DNA of 64,000 bases from an uncultured Lachnospiraceae bacterium (GTDB taxonomy: Bacteria; Bacillota; Clostridia; Lachnospirales; Lachnospiraceae). Each line of letters starts with the position of its first letter. Position 1 is the stretch's first letter. Below the pieces are notes generated by a model. The model saw only the letters and a program-made list of their open reading frames with translations. It made no database searches and had not been told where the DNA came from. Of this stretch, positions 35,239-43,214 are shown piece by piece. The position numbers and the translations under genes were made by a program. The stretch spans positions 124,001-188,000 of the forward strand of contig CAJULG010000002.1 in the NCBI GenBank assembly GCA_910587045.1. The letters are read 5' to 3'.

Positions 35239-36465
35239 ATGCAAGAAACAGAGTTACTGATTCCTGCAGGAAGTCTTCCGGTATTGAGGACTGCCGTGTG
35301 TTATGGAGCGGATGCGGTCTATATCGGCGGAGAGGACTTTGGACTGCGGGCAAAAGCACATAATTTTACCCTGGAGGAAATGCGGGAAGGGATTCGTTTT
35401 GCACATTCCCATGGCTGTAAGGTATATATTACTGCAAATATATTTGCGCATAATGCAGATTTAGGAGGCATCCGTGATTATTTTGGACAACTGCGCCAGA
35501 TAGGACCGGATGCCTTGATCATATCGGACCCGGGTGTATTTCTGCTGGCCAGGGAGCAATTACCGGAGGTTGAGATTCACATCAGTACCCAGGCAAACAC
35601 GACCAATTATGAAACATGCCGGTTCTGGCATCAGCTCGGGGCGAAGCGGATCGTGGCGGCACGGGAACTGTCTCTGACAGAGCTTCAGGAGCTGCGTCAG
35701 AATATGCCGGAGGAAATGGAACTGGAAGCCTTTGTACATGGAGCGATGTGCATATCTTATTCTGGACGTTGTCTGTTAAGTCATTATTTTACAGGCAGGG
35801 ATGCGAATCAGGGAGCCTGCACCCATCCATGCCGGTGGAAGTATGCTGTGGTGGAGGAGCAGCGTCCGGGAGAATACCTTCCGGTCGAAGAGGATGAACG
35901 GGGAACCTATATTTTTAATTCAAAGGATCTTTGCATGATCGAACATATTCCGGAACTGTTAGAGGCCGGTATTGACAGCTTTAAGATTGAAGGACGTATG
36001 AAGACTGCCCTGTATGTTGCTACAGTTGCCAGAACCTATCGAAGAGCTCTGGAGGATTATCGCAAGTCTCCGGCGCTTTATCAGCAGAATATGGATTATT
36101 ACCGTTCAGAAATTGCAAAATGCACATACCGGCAGTTTACAACGGGATTTTATTTTGGTAAAACGGATGCACATGCACAGATTTATGATAATAATACCTA
36201 CCTCCGGGAGTATACCTATCTTGGCACGGTCGAGGCGATAGATGAATCCGGCTGGCTGGTATTGGAACAGAGAAATAAGTTTTCGGTGGGAGAAGAAATC
36301 GAAGCGATGTTGTTTGACGGTGAAAATCAGGTATTGGATGTTCAGGGGATCCAGGATGAGGAAGGCAGGCCGATGGAGGCTGCTCCTCATCCGAAGCAGA
36401 TGCTTCATGTGAATGTAGGAACAGAACTGCCAGTCGGCTGTATCTTAAGACGGAAGGAAGCTTAG
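35239..36465 (+). CDS. Peptidase U32 family protein, probable tRNA hydroxylation protein TrhP
   Basis: 408 residues. The U32 hallmark is present: EAFVHGAMCISYSGRCLLS, then GACTHPCRW, whose Cys residues bind an Fe-S cluster in this family. A TIM-barrel N-terminus (LLIPAGSLPVLRTAV) and a C-terminal beta domain complete the protein. Despite the name, members such as TrhP help form 5-hydroxyuridine at tRNA position 34 using prephenate-derived chemistry. The adjacent trmR supports that role. B. subtilis has two tandem genes (yrrN, yrrO), but only one is here. The stop codon overlaps the stop of the convergent sigK gene. Confidence 0.88.
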   Translation: MQETELLIPAGSLPVLRTAVCYGADAVYIGGEDFGLRAKAHNFTLEEMREGIRFAHSHGCKVYITANIFAHNADLGGIRDYFGQLRQIGPDALIISDPGVFLLAREQLPEVEIHISTQANTTNYETCRFWHQLGAKRIVAARELSLTELQELRQNMPEEMELEAFVHGAMCISYSGRCLLSHYFTGRDANQGACTHPCRWKYAVVEEQRPGEYLPVEEDERGTYIFNSKDLCMIEHIPELLEAGIDSFKIEGRMKTALYVATVARTYRRALEDYRKSPALYQQNMDYYRSEIAKCTYRQFTTGFYFGKTDAHAQIYDNNTYLREYTYLGTVEAIDESGWLVLEQRNKFSVGEEIEAMLFDGENQVLDVQGIQDEEGRPMEAAPHPKQMLHVNVGTELPVGCILRRKEA

Positions 36466-36471
36466 CCTTCC
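36452..36471. repeat. Short inverted repeat at the convergent U32-sigK stop codons
   Basis: GGAAGG (36452-36457) and CCTTCC (36466-36471) flank the overlapping stops (TTAG). There is no T run, so termination here would be weak. Confidence 0.35.
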
Positions 36472-37112
36472 TCCAGACGGGCGCGGAGTTTCTCCAGGGC
36501 CCGTTTTTCAATCCGGCTTACATAAGAACGGGAAATGCCCATCTGACGTGCTACATCCCGTTGTGTCACCGGTTCATGGTTATGAAGGCCGTATCGCAGG
36601 ATAATGATCTTCTGTTCTCTTGGCGACAGTGAGGTGGCTAATAATGCATAAATGGAATGAATATGAGTTTCCGTGATCATTTGCTCCAGAATGTCCTCAT
36701 TGCTGCATTCCATGATATCCATCAGATTGATTTCATTTCCCTCTTTATCTGAACCAATAGGTTCATAGAGTGAGACCTCCCTGGAGGATTTTCGTTCCTG
36801 GCGGAGCAGCATCAGGAGTTCATTCTCGATACAGCGGGAGGCATAGGTACCAAGCTTATTGCCTTTTGATGTATCATAGGTATTGATCGCCTTGATCAGT
36901 CCGATGGTGCCTGTGGAGATCAGATCCTCCATATCCCGTTCGTGGCTGTTGTATTTTTTGACAATATGGGCAACCAGACGGAGGTTGTGTTCCACAAGCA
37001 GGTTGCGGGCTTCCAGATCTCCGTTCTGGCTTCGTGTCAGATAATATAACTCTTCTTCCGCAGTGAGTGGTTTTTGAAAAGTTTGCAAGACGCGCCTCGG
37101 AAGGAGTATCAT
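36462..37112 (-). CDS. sigK: Sporulation sigma factor sigma-K
   Basis: 216 residues from the ATG at 37112, or 208 from a TTG at 37088. The TTG has GAGG six bases upstream whereas the ATG has no visible ribosome binding site. SigK directs late mother-cell transcription. The region 2 sequence EHNLRLVAHIVKKYNSHERDMEDLISTGTIGLIKAI and region 4 TQRDVARQMGISRSYVSRIEKRAL are characteristic. The gene is continuous, with no skin-like element inside it. The hydrophobic pro-sequence of B. subtilis pro-sigma-K is missing with either start, so proteolytic activation seems unlikely. Confidence 0.93.
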   Translation of the reverse strand: MILLPRRVLQTFQKPLTAEEELYYLTRSQNGDLEARNLLVEHNLRLVAHIVKKYNSHERDMEDLISTGTIGLIKAINTYDTSKGNKLGTYASRCIENELLMLLRQERKSSREVSLYEPIGSDKEGNEINLMDIMECSNEDILEQMITETHIHSIYALLATSLSPREQKIIILRYGLHNHEPVTQRDVARQMGISRSYVSRIEKRALEKLRARLEEG

Positions 37113-37118
37113 TGCTAT

Positions 37119-37145
37119 ATTTTATGTTTTGCATAAAACAAATGT
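37119..37145 (-). promoter_or_regulatory. Possible sigma-E-dependent promoter of sigK
   Basis: On the minus strand CATAAAAT (37126-37119) matches the sigma-E -10 pattern CATANNNT, with ACA 16 bases upstream as a poor -35. It lies just before the annotated ATG, which would place transcription start near it and favours the TTG at 37088 as the translation start. Confidence 0.3.
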
Positions 37146-37262
37146 GCTTTTCCAAGCGGAAAAGGGATGAAAGAGAAAAGAATATAAGAAAAATATATAA
37201 ATATCACAGGGGATAATTGGCAAAAATGACGAAAACAAACAGTAGTAATTCCTAAGGTTGTA

Positions 37263-37271
37263 TGTTAGAAT
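37263..37271 (+). promoter_or_regulatory. Possible extended -10 promoter of the pilus locus
   Basis: TGTTAGAAT is an extended -10 about 35 bases before the pilB start. No convincing -35 was found. The surrounding sigK-pilB gap of about 190 bases is A/T rich and otherwise empty. Confidence 0.3.
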
Positions 37272-37305
37272 ATACTAATAATGGTGAATGAGAGGTAGAT
37301 GGCAT

Positions 37306-39024
37306 ATGCGTATTTCAGCAGGAAGAAAAAGAATCCGAATTGGTGATTTGCTTGTTGCAGCCGGTGCTATTACAGATGAGGAACTGCAGGAAGCGATCGC
37401 ATATCAGAAGGAAAAGGGGATTAAGCTTGGTCAGGCGTTGGTGGAAATGGAGCTGATCAGTCAGGAACTGTTAAATCTTACGATATCCCAGCAGTTGGGT
37501 ATTGATTACATAGAATTACGCTCCTGCAAGCTTGAGGAGGATGTGCTCCGCCTGATTCCCGAGAAAGAGGTTATGCGTTATCGGGCAGTGCCGGTAGAGA
37601 TTGACGAGTATAATCCGAACGTATTGAAGGTTGCCATGTCTGATCCGATGGATATTCTTGCCATCGATGACCTGGGAATCCTGACGAATATGCAGATTGA
37701 ACCAATGCTGACCAGTGATGATGAGATTACGGAAGCGATTGGTAAGTATTATGGTAATCAGCAGGCCATGGAGGTGGCTGAACAGTACCGCAGGGAGCGG
37801 GAACAGGAAGGCTTATCCCAGGCAGAGGAGGATATGCTGAATGATGAGATCGATAATTCTCCGATCGTATTGCTGGTTAAGCAGATCCTGGAGGGCGGTG
37901 TCCGGCAGAGAGCTTCCGATATACATATTGAAGCCCTCGAGACCAGTGTCCGGGTACGGTATCGTATTGACGGTGCCCTGAAAAAGGTAATGACTTATGA
38001 TTATTCTCTGATGTCGGCCATTGTTGCACGTATTAAGATTATCGGCGGCATGGATATTTCAGAAAAGCGGAAGCCACAGGATGGACGTATTTCCATCTTT
38101 GTAGACCGGAAGGAGTTTGATATCCGTGTTTCTGTTCTTCCAACTGTATATGGAGAGAAGGTCGTAATGCGTCTGACCTCCAAGGAAGGTCTGACAAAAC
38201 CGAAGAGTGCTCTGGGTCTGGGCCCGGCAGAGATGAAGGTATTTGACGGTATCCTGAGTAATCCGCATGGGATCATTCTGGTTACGGGGCCGACTGGTTC
38301 CGGTAAATCAACGACCCTGTATACGTCGCTCAGCGAGCTGAATACAGAGGATGTTAATATTATTACTGTTGAGGATCCGGTGGAGGCAAATATAGATGGT
38401 ATTAACCAGGTACAGGTAAATGTTAAGGCGGAAATGACCTTTGCGGCCGCTCTTCGTTCTATCCTGCGTCAGGATCCGGACATTATCATGATCGGTGAGA
38501 TTCGAGACGGTGAGACTGCACAGATCGCAGTTCAGGCCGCAATTACCGGTCACTTGGTAGTATCAACCCTGCATACGAACAGTGCTGCCAGTACGGTTAC
38601 CCGTCTGATCGATATGGGAATCGAACCTTATGTTGTTGGTGATGCTCTGGTAGGAGTTATTGCCCAACGTCTGGTGCGCCGGCTGTGTACCAAGTGCCGG
38701 CAGGGACGTTATGCTGAAGATAATGAGAAGGGACTGCTGGGGGTTCCTTTGGATCAGGAATGTGGTGTTTACGAACCGGTAGGGTGTCCGTTATGTAACG
38801 ATACCGGATTTACCGGACGTATCGGTGTTTATGAGATCATGCCGGTATCCAGAAGTCTGCAGGCGGTCATTGCCCGGGGAGCAACGGCAGATAAGATTGA
38901 AGAACAGGCATTGAAAGAAGGAATGCTGACCTTGAAGCTTGCGGCCGGCAATCTGGTAAAGCAGGGGATCACTTCTATCAGCGAAATGAAGAAGATCGTA
39001 TATGAGGCCGGTGATGAATATTAG
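37306..39024 (+). CDS. pilB: Type IV pilus assembly ATPase PilB/GspE
   Basis: 572 residues from the ATG at 37306 (AGAGGTAG eight bases upstream; an in-frame ATG at 37288 lacks a site). The hexameric ATPase powers pilin polymerisation. The N-terminal MshEN-type domain (about 1-150) contains two LGDLLVxAGxI-like repeats that in other members bind c-di-GMP. Walker A GPTGSGKSTT (K334), Walker B DIIMIGEIRD and His-box HTNSA follow. A four-Cys zinc motif (CTKC and CPLC) is near residues 465-500. It opens the 20-kb pilus locus. Confidence 0.95.
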   Translation: MRISAGRKRIRIGDLLVAAGAITDEELQEAIAYQKEKGIKLGQALVEMELISQELLNLTISQQLGIDYIELRSCKLEEDVLRLIPEKEVMRYRAVPVEIDEYNPNVLKVAMSDPMDILAIDDLGILTNMQIEPMLTSDDEITEAIGKYYGNQQAMEVAEQYRREREQEGLSQAEEDMLNDEIDNSPIVLLVKQILEGGVRQRASDIHIEALETSVRVRYRIDGALKKVMTYDYSLMSAIVARIKIIGGMDISEKRKPQDGRISIFVDRKEFDIRVSVLPTVYGEKVVMRLTSKEGLTKPKSALGLGPAEMKVFDGILSNPHGIILVTGPTGSGKSTTLYTSLSELNTEDVNIITVEDPVEANIDGINQVQVNVKAEMTFAAALRSILRQDPDIIMIGEIRDGETAQIAVQAAITGHLVVSTLHTNSAASTVTRLIDMGIEPYVVGDALVGVIAQRLVRRLCTKCRQGRYAEDNEKGLLGVPLDQECGVYEPVGCPLCNDTGFTGRIGVYEIMPVSRSLQAVIARGATADKIEEQALKEGMLTLKLAAGNLVKQGITSISEMKKIVYEAGDEY

Positions 39025-39055
39025 GCAACGGTTCAGCCATGCAGAAATTTGCAAA

Positions 39056-39099
39056 GCTGAGCCGGCAAGCTTGCTTGCAAAGGCGAAAGGTTTGCAAAT
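39056..39099 (+). repeat. 44-base direct repeat, copy 1
   Basis: Begins GCTGAGCCGGCAAGC and ends GGTTTGCAAAT. It is identical to copy 2 over all 44 bases and includes an internal GCAAGC-tt-GCTTGC hairpin. Confidence 0.95.
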
Positions 39100-39202
39100 T
39101 TCTATATGGCGCTCCGCCATAAACGAAAGTCCGAGCTGTGAAGCAGCGGGGCAGTGAAGCTGCCGGACTTGAGTTTGCATGGCTGAATGGTTCAGAGCGA
39201 GG

Positions 39203-39246
39203 GCTGAGCCGGCAAGCTTGCTTGCAAAGGCGAAAGGTTTGCAAAT
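39203..39246 (+). repeat. 44-base direct repeat, copy 2
   Basis: A perfect copy of 39056-39099, offset by 147 bases. It ends about 75 bases before the pilT start; the stretch in between is A/T rich. Confidence 0.95.
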
Positions 39247-39319
39247 GATATATGATTGAAAATAAAATCATTACATAATGATATTTTAGAAGAAAAGACG
39301 AGATGAAGGAGAGAAAAGC

Positions 39320-40375
39320 ATGATCGATATGAATGAACTGCTGGCATTTGCAGTAGAGAACAAAGCATCTGATATTCACTTTGGGGCCGGGATTCCGCCG
39401 AAGCTTCGGATTAACGGCAAGCTGGTGGGATTGGAGATGGATCCGCTGATGCCGGCAGAGGTGGCAGAGGTGCTGGGAAGCTCAATGAATGATAAGCAGA
39501 AAAAGGTATTGCGTGAGAAAGGTGAGGTAGACTTTTCCTATGCACATGCTACCTGTGGACGATTCCGTGTAAATATCTATATGGATCGTGGTAACATGGC
39601 AGGTGCTTTCCGACGGGTTGATACAGAGATTCCGAGACCGGATCAGCTGGGTATCCCGAATTCCGTCGTAGAACTGTATAAGAGGAGAAGAGGCCTGGTG
39701 CTGGTAACGGGGCCGACCGGTTCCGGTAAATCGACCACACTCGCTTCCATTATTAATAAGGCAAATGAAAACCGGACTGACCATATCATTACACTGGAAG
39801 ATCCGATCGAGTATGTACATAAGCATAAGAAGTCTATCGTTAATCAGCGTGAAGTGGGGATGGATACCCTGAGTTATAACAACGCGCTTCGTGCAGCACT
39901 TCGTGAAGATCCGGATATTATTCTGGTAGGAGAGATGCGTGACTATGAGACGATTTCCATTGCAGTAACTGCGGCTGAGACCGGCCACCTGGTATTCTCG
40001 ACCCTGCATACGATCGGTGCTGCCAGTACGATTGACCGTATCATTGACGTATTCCCGCCGCATCAGCAGCAACAGATCCGGACACAGTTGTCTATGGTAC
40101 TGGTAGGTGTTATTTCCCAGCAGCTTCTTCCGACGTCAGATGGTAAAGGGCGGGTAGCGGCTTTTGAGGTTATGATCGCGAATCCGGCGATCCGGAGTCT
40201 GATCCGGGATGCCAAAACACATCAGATTCAGGCGACGGTGCAGACCAGTAAACAGCAGGGAATGATTACCATGGATGATGCTCTGTATGAGCTGTATCAG
40301 AATGGTGTGATCACCAGAGATATTGCACTGACGTATGCACAGGAATTAGACGCCCTGCGAAAGAAGATTGGCTGA
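39320..40375 (+). CDS. pilT: Type IV pilus retraction ATPase PilT
   Basis: 351 residues, the usual length. PilT depolymerises pili, producing twitching. N-terminal PAS-like domain, Walker A GPTGSGKSTT (K137), Asp-box and Walker B DPDIILVGEMRDYETI, His-box HTIGA, and the C-terminal motif AIRSLIRDAKTHQI close to the AIRNLIRE box of retraction ATPases. It lacks the zinc Cys of PilB. Its presence argues for dynamic pili rather than a static type II secretion pseudopilus. GAAGGAGAG precedes the ATG. Confidence 0.95.
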   Translation: MIDMNELLAFAVENKASDIHFGAGIPPKLRINGKLVGLEMDPLMPAEVAEVLGSSMNDKQKKVLREKGEVDFSYAHATCGRFRVNIYMDRGNMAGAFRRVDTEIPRPDQLGIPNSVVELYKRRRGLVLVTGPTGSGKSTTLASIINKANENRTDHIITLEDPIEYVHKHKKSIVNQREVGMDTLSYNNALRAALREDPDIILVGEMRDYETISIAVTAAETGHLVFSTLHTIGAASTIDRIIDVFPPHQQQQIRTQLSMVLVGVISQQLLPTSDGKGRVAAFEVMIANPAIRSLIRDAKTHQIQATVQTSKQQGMITMDDALYELYQNGVITRDIALTYAQELDALRKKIG

Positions 40376-40418
40376 TTGTAAAAAATGCACAAAAAATTCA
40401 AGGAAAAGTAAAAATATA

Positions 40419-40447
40419 TTGCAAAATGCCAAAAGATAAGGTATTAT
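40419..40447 (+). promoter_or_regulatory. Internal promoter upstream of pilC
   Basis: TTGCAA (40419-40424) and TATTAT (40442-40447) are separated by exactly 17 bases in the 165-base pilT-pilC gap, allowing separate expression of pilC and the pilin genes. Confidence 0.5.
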
Positions 40448-40540
40448 GAGAAAAGATGATGTTAATACTTTGTTCACATTCATGCTTTGGGGAGAACGTG
40501 TTACTTTGTATTGGACGAGAAAATGTGCGGAGGAATGACG

Positions 40541-41755
40541 ATGGCGGTATATAAGTATAAGGTCGTAGACGCAGGCGGTAAGAATAAGAAGGGTGAAATC
40601 GAAGCGCAGAGTCAGGAACAGGCGGTAAGTAAGCTGAAGGCTGACGGATTCACGGTAGTATCCTGTAACGAAGCCGGTGCGATGGACAAAGACATTAATT
40701 TGAATATTCAGAAGAAGATCAAACCAAGAGATCTGAGTATCTTCTGTAAGCAGTTCGGTAGTATTCTGAATGCAGGTGTTACAATTATCTCTGCATTGGA
40801 TATGATGAGCGAACAGATGGATAACAAAACATTACAACAGGTGCTTCGGGAAACGAAGGCCTATGTTGAAAAGGGCGGTACTCTGGCAGATGGTTTCCGT
40901 CAGCATTCGAAGGTCATTCCGGAACTGATGGTCAGCATGATCGCTGCCGGTGAAATGTCCGGTAATCTGGAAACCTGTTTTGAGCGGTTATCCATTCAGT
41001 TTGCAAAGCAGGGCAGTCTGAATGCAAAGATTAAATCCGCATTGACTTATCCGATCATTGTATTGATCGTTGCAGTTATTGTTGTTATTGTTATGGTAGT
41101 GGCAGTAATTCCACAGTTCTCGGATATGTTTGCCGATATGGGTATGGATCTGCCGGGAGCAACGAAGATGCTTTTGTGGCTGTCAGATCTGTTCCGGTAT
41201 CAATGGTGGCTGGTTCTGATCATCGTAGGTGTAATAGTAGGAGCCTACAAGCTTTTCTCAGCATCGGATGTCGGCAAGCATGTGATCGGTAAGTTCACTA
41301 TGAAGGTTCCGATCTTTGGTAAGCTGACAGTCATGTCTGCTGCAGCTAATGTAGCACGTACTTTGAGTACCCTGATGGCTTCCGGTATTTCTCTGGTGGA
41401 TTCGGTGGAAGCTGTGTCAAAGATGATGAATAATGTCTGGTATCGGGAAGCGTTGCTGGATGCCAGAGATCAGATTATGAAAGGTGTTCCGCTGTCGAAG
41501 CCGATTCGGGATTGTGGTATTTTCCCGACTATGCTGCCGCAGATGATCAAGATCGGTGAAGAGACCGGTAATATTGAGGATATGATGGATAAGGTAGCGG
41601 ATTATTATGAAGAACAGGTAGATATTACGACTGAGAATGTAACTACCGCAATGGAGCCATTGACCATGGTTGTCATGGCAGGTATCGTCGGCATTATCGT
41701 AGCCGGTGTATATGGACCGATCCTCCAGATGTATGAAGGTATGGACGATCTGTAA
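40541..41755 (+). CDS. pilC: Type IV pilus inner-membrane platform protein PilC
   Basis: 404 residues from the ATG at 40541 (GCGGAGGA seven bases upstream); earlier in-frame starts lack sites. PilC/GspF platform proteins sit in the membrane at the centre of the assembly ATPase. Two GspF domains of helices (about 65-190 and 270-395) are separated by transmembrane segments near residues 170-195, 225-245 and 375-398. The duplicated motif forms LSIFCKQFGSILNAGV and VARTLSTLMASGISLVDS are clear. Confidence 0.95.
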   Translation: MAVYKYKVVDAGGKNKKGEIEAQSQEQAVSKLKADGFTVVSCNEAGAMDKDINLNIQKKIKPRDLSIFCKQFGSILNAGVTIISALDMMSEQMDNKTLQQVLRETKAYVEKGGTLADGFRQHSKVIPELMVSMIAAGEMSGNLETCFERLSIQFAKQGSLNAKIKSALTYPIIVLIVAVIVVIVMVVAVIPQFSDMFADMGMDLPGATKMLLWLSDLFRYQWWLVLIIVGVIVGAYKLFSASDVGKHVIGKFTMKVPIFGKLTVMSAAANVARTLSTLMASGISLVDSVEAVSKMMNNVWYREALLDARDQIMKGVPLSKPIRDCGIFPTMLPQMIKIGEETGNIEDMMDKVADYYEEQVDITTENVTTAMEPLTMVVMAGIVGIIVAGVYGPILQMYEGMDDL

Positions 41756-41767
41756 TTTATGGTTATT

Positions 41768-41796
41768 ATCTGCTGAATCCGAAACCGTCAGCAGAT
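41768..41796 (+). repeat. Hairpin upstream of the major pilin gene
   Basis: ATCTGCTGA and TCAGCAGAT form a 9-bp stem with an 11-base loop between pilC and pilA. Only A/T-rich sequence, not a T run, follows. Likely an RNA processing or stability element rather than a terminator. Confidence 0.6.
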
Positions 41797-41832
41797 TAAT
41801 AATAAATATTATATAATAAAGGAGAGATTATT

Positions 41833-42297
41833 ATGAAAAAAACAAGTAACAAGGGTTTCTCAATGGTCGAGCTGATTATCGTAATCGCTATCATGGCTAT
41901 CTTAGCTGCTGCATTGGCACCATCGTTGATCAAGTACATCAACAAGTCAAGATTGAGTACTGATATTACAACGGGTACTTCTATTGCAGATGCTGCATCT
42001 GCTGCTATGGCAGTTGAGGCTGCAAATGATGCTATTGGTGCATATGAAAATGGTACATCAGATGTTAATCTGATTTTGGCTCAACGCGCTTCCAACAGCT
42101 ATGCTTCAGAGTTTGCAAGTGTATTAGGCGTTAACAGTGTTAAGGGTAAATCCAAGAAGGATTTGGTTGGTACTTCCCTGAGCAACAGCTTCTGGATTTC
42201 TTTCAATCCAGGTTCTAACAACGTAACTGTATGGTATGGTGTGACAGATAATGATCATATCGTTGTTCCTAATGCAGGTTCACGTTTGAGCGAATAA
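41833..42297 (+). CDS. pilA: Major type IV pilin (prepilin)
   Basis: 154 residues. A short basic leader MKKTSNKG is followed by the prepilin cleavage point G/FSMVE (Glu at +5 of the mature protein). A long hydrophobic helix LIIVIAIMAILAAALAPSLI follows, then a globular domain rich in Ala, Ser and Asn. The absence of Cys means no disulfide D-region as in Gram-negative pilins. AAAGGAGAG precedes the ATG. It has its own hairpin on each side, and the position between the platform and peptidase genes suggests it is the major subunit. Confidence 0.93.
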   Translation: MKKTSNKGFSMVELIIVIAIMAILAAALAPSLIKYINKSRLSTDITTGTSIADAASAAMAVEAANDAIGAYENGTSDVNLILAQRASNSYASEFASVLGVNSVKGKSKKDLVGTSLSNSFWISFNPGSNNVTVWYGVTDNDHIVVPNAGSRLSE

Positions 42298-42310
42298 TCA
42301 ATGCAGTCAT

Positions 42311-42346
42311 ATAACACATGCCCGGATGGAACCGGGCGTGTGTTAT
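42311..42346 (+). repeat. Strong hairpin downstream of the major pilin gene
   Basis: A 15-bp stem (42311-42325 with 42332-42346, core GCCCGG / CCGGGC, with one G-U pair) forms right after pilA. It is followed by ATATATAGG, not T residues, so it is either a partial terminator or a 3' stabilising hairpin. Confidence 0.75.
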
Positions 42347-42363
42347 ATATATAGGTGAATACA

Positions 42364-43173
42364 ATGAATCAATGGTTGTTATTTATGATCGTCCTGGTTT
42401 CGGGGATGATAACAGGTATAATATATTGTCACGCCGCTTCTCTGATCGCTTATATCAGGAAGATGGATGAAGAGGAACTGGTATGTGATACCTGCAGTAA
42501 TAGAAAAACCTGTATAGCAGTCCGCCCGATTGGTAATTCCAACTGGGTGACAGAGTTCACCTATACTACCTATTGGCTGGTCCGGAAGAAGTGCATGTAT
42601 GGAGCGACGATTGGTAACCCCTGGAAGCAAGTGCTTATTTTTGCTATTTTAAATAGCATATTATACGAAGGGATTTTCCTGATATATGGCTTTGGTACAG
42701 ATATGGTATTGTATTGTCTGGCGACTACTGTTTTGCTGTATATCGGGATTGTTGACTGGAATACCCAGTATATTCCGGCAGAATTTAATATCATTATTTT
42801 TTTACTTGGGCTGATCCGATTGTGTCTGAATCCTTCGGATTGGGTATTACATGTGATTGGCCTATTTGCAGTCAGCGTTTTCCTGCTATTGGTTGACTGG
42901 ATAGGAACGAGAATCTGGCAAGGAAACCATGTAGTAGGCGGCGGCGACATTAAGCTCATGGCAGCGGCTGGCTTACTGTTAGGCTGGAAACTGAATATTG
43001 TAGCATTTATGATGGGATGTGTCTGCGGAAGCATCATACATCTGATTATCATGAAGATAGGCAAAGGAGAGCATAAGCTCGCTTTTGGCCCATATCTAGC
43101 ATTGGGCATCTATATCGCCATGATATGTGGTGAACAGCTTGTGAGCTGGTACCTAGGTATAATGGGCTTGTAG
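42364..43173 (+). CDS. pilD: Prepilin peptidase (type A24) PilD
   Basis: 269 residues from the ATG at 42364 (AGG eight bases upstream; GTG 42355 is in frame). The membrane aspartic protease removes prepilin leaders and in many cases N-methylates the new N-terminus. About seven transmembrane segments are seen. Both catalytic aspartates are visible: IVDWNTQYIP (D131) and GGGDIK (D195). The N-terminal cytoplasmic loop keeps CDTC, another Cys shortly after and KKC, but not the usual two CxxC pairs or surrounding sequence, so the methyltransferase/zinc region is divergent. Confidence 0.92.
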   Translation: MNQWLLFMIVLVSGMITGIIYCHAASLIAYIRKMDEEELVCDTCSNRKTCIAVRPIGNSNWVTEFTYTTYWLVRKKCMYGATIGNPWKQVLIFAILNSILYEGIFLIYGFGTDMVLYCLATTVLLYIGIVDWNTQYIPAEFNIIIFLLGLIRLCLNPSDWVLHVIGLFAVSVFLLLVDWIGTRIWQGNHVVGGGDIKLMAAAGLLLGWKLNIVAFMMGCVCGSIIHLIIMKIGKGEHKLAFGPYLALGIYIAMICGEQLVSWYLGIMGL

Positions 43174-43214
43174 CCCTAAAATATATACACTGATTAGCGA
43201 GGGAGGCTACGAAA

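Larger units (their letters stand above)
39032..39246. repeat. Structured intergenic repeat element between pilB and pilT
   Basis: About 215 bases of nested inverted and direct repeats. A 12-bp inverted pair TTCAGCCATGCA / TGCATGGCTGAA lies at 39032-39043 and 39176-39187. A 12-bp pair GAAATTTGCAAA / TTTGCAAATTTC lies at 39044-39055 and 39091-39102. Hairpins occur at 39106-39120 (ATGGCG-ctc-CGCCAT) and at 39127-39170 (AAGTCCG / CGGACTT, with inner GGCAG-tgaag-CTGCC). A 44-base direct repeat is listed separately. No protein is credible here. It resembles a REP/MITE-like dispersed element, but copies elsewhere cannot be checked. Confidence 0.75.

Noticed and set aside
36462..37112. skin-type interruption of sigK
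   Set aside because: Regions 2 and 4 are both present in one continuous frame with no recombinase nearby.
39056..39246. Direct repeats that might be a CRISPR array
   Set aside because: Only two copies of 44 bases 147 apart, with structured rather than unique spacer sequence and no cas genes.
38978..39379. A 133-codon minus-strand reading frame across the repeat element
   Set aside because: It is made of translated repeats with duplicated peptides and overlaps pilB and pilT. No ribosome binding site or family resemblance.
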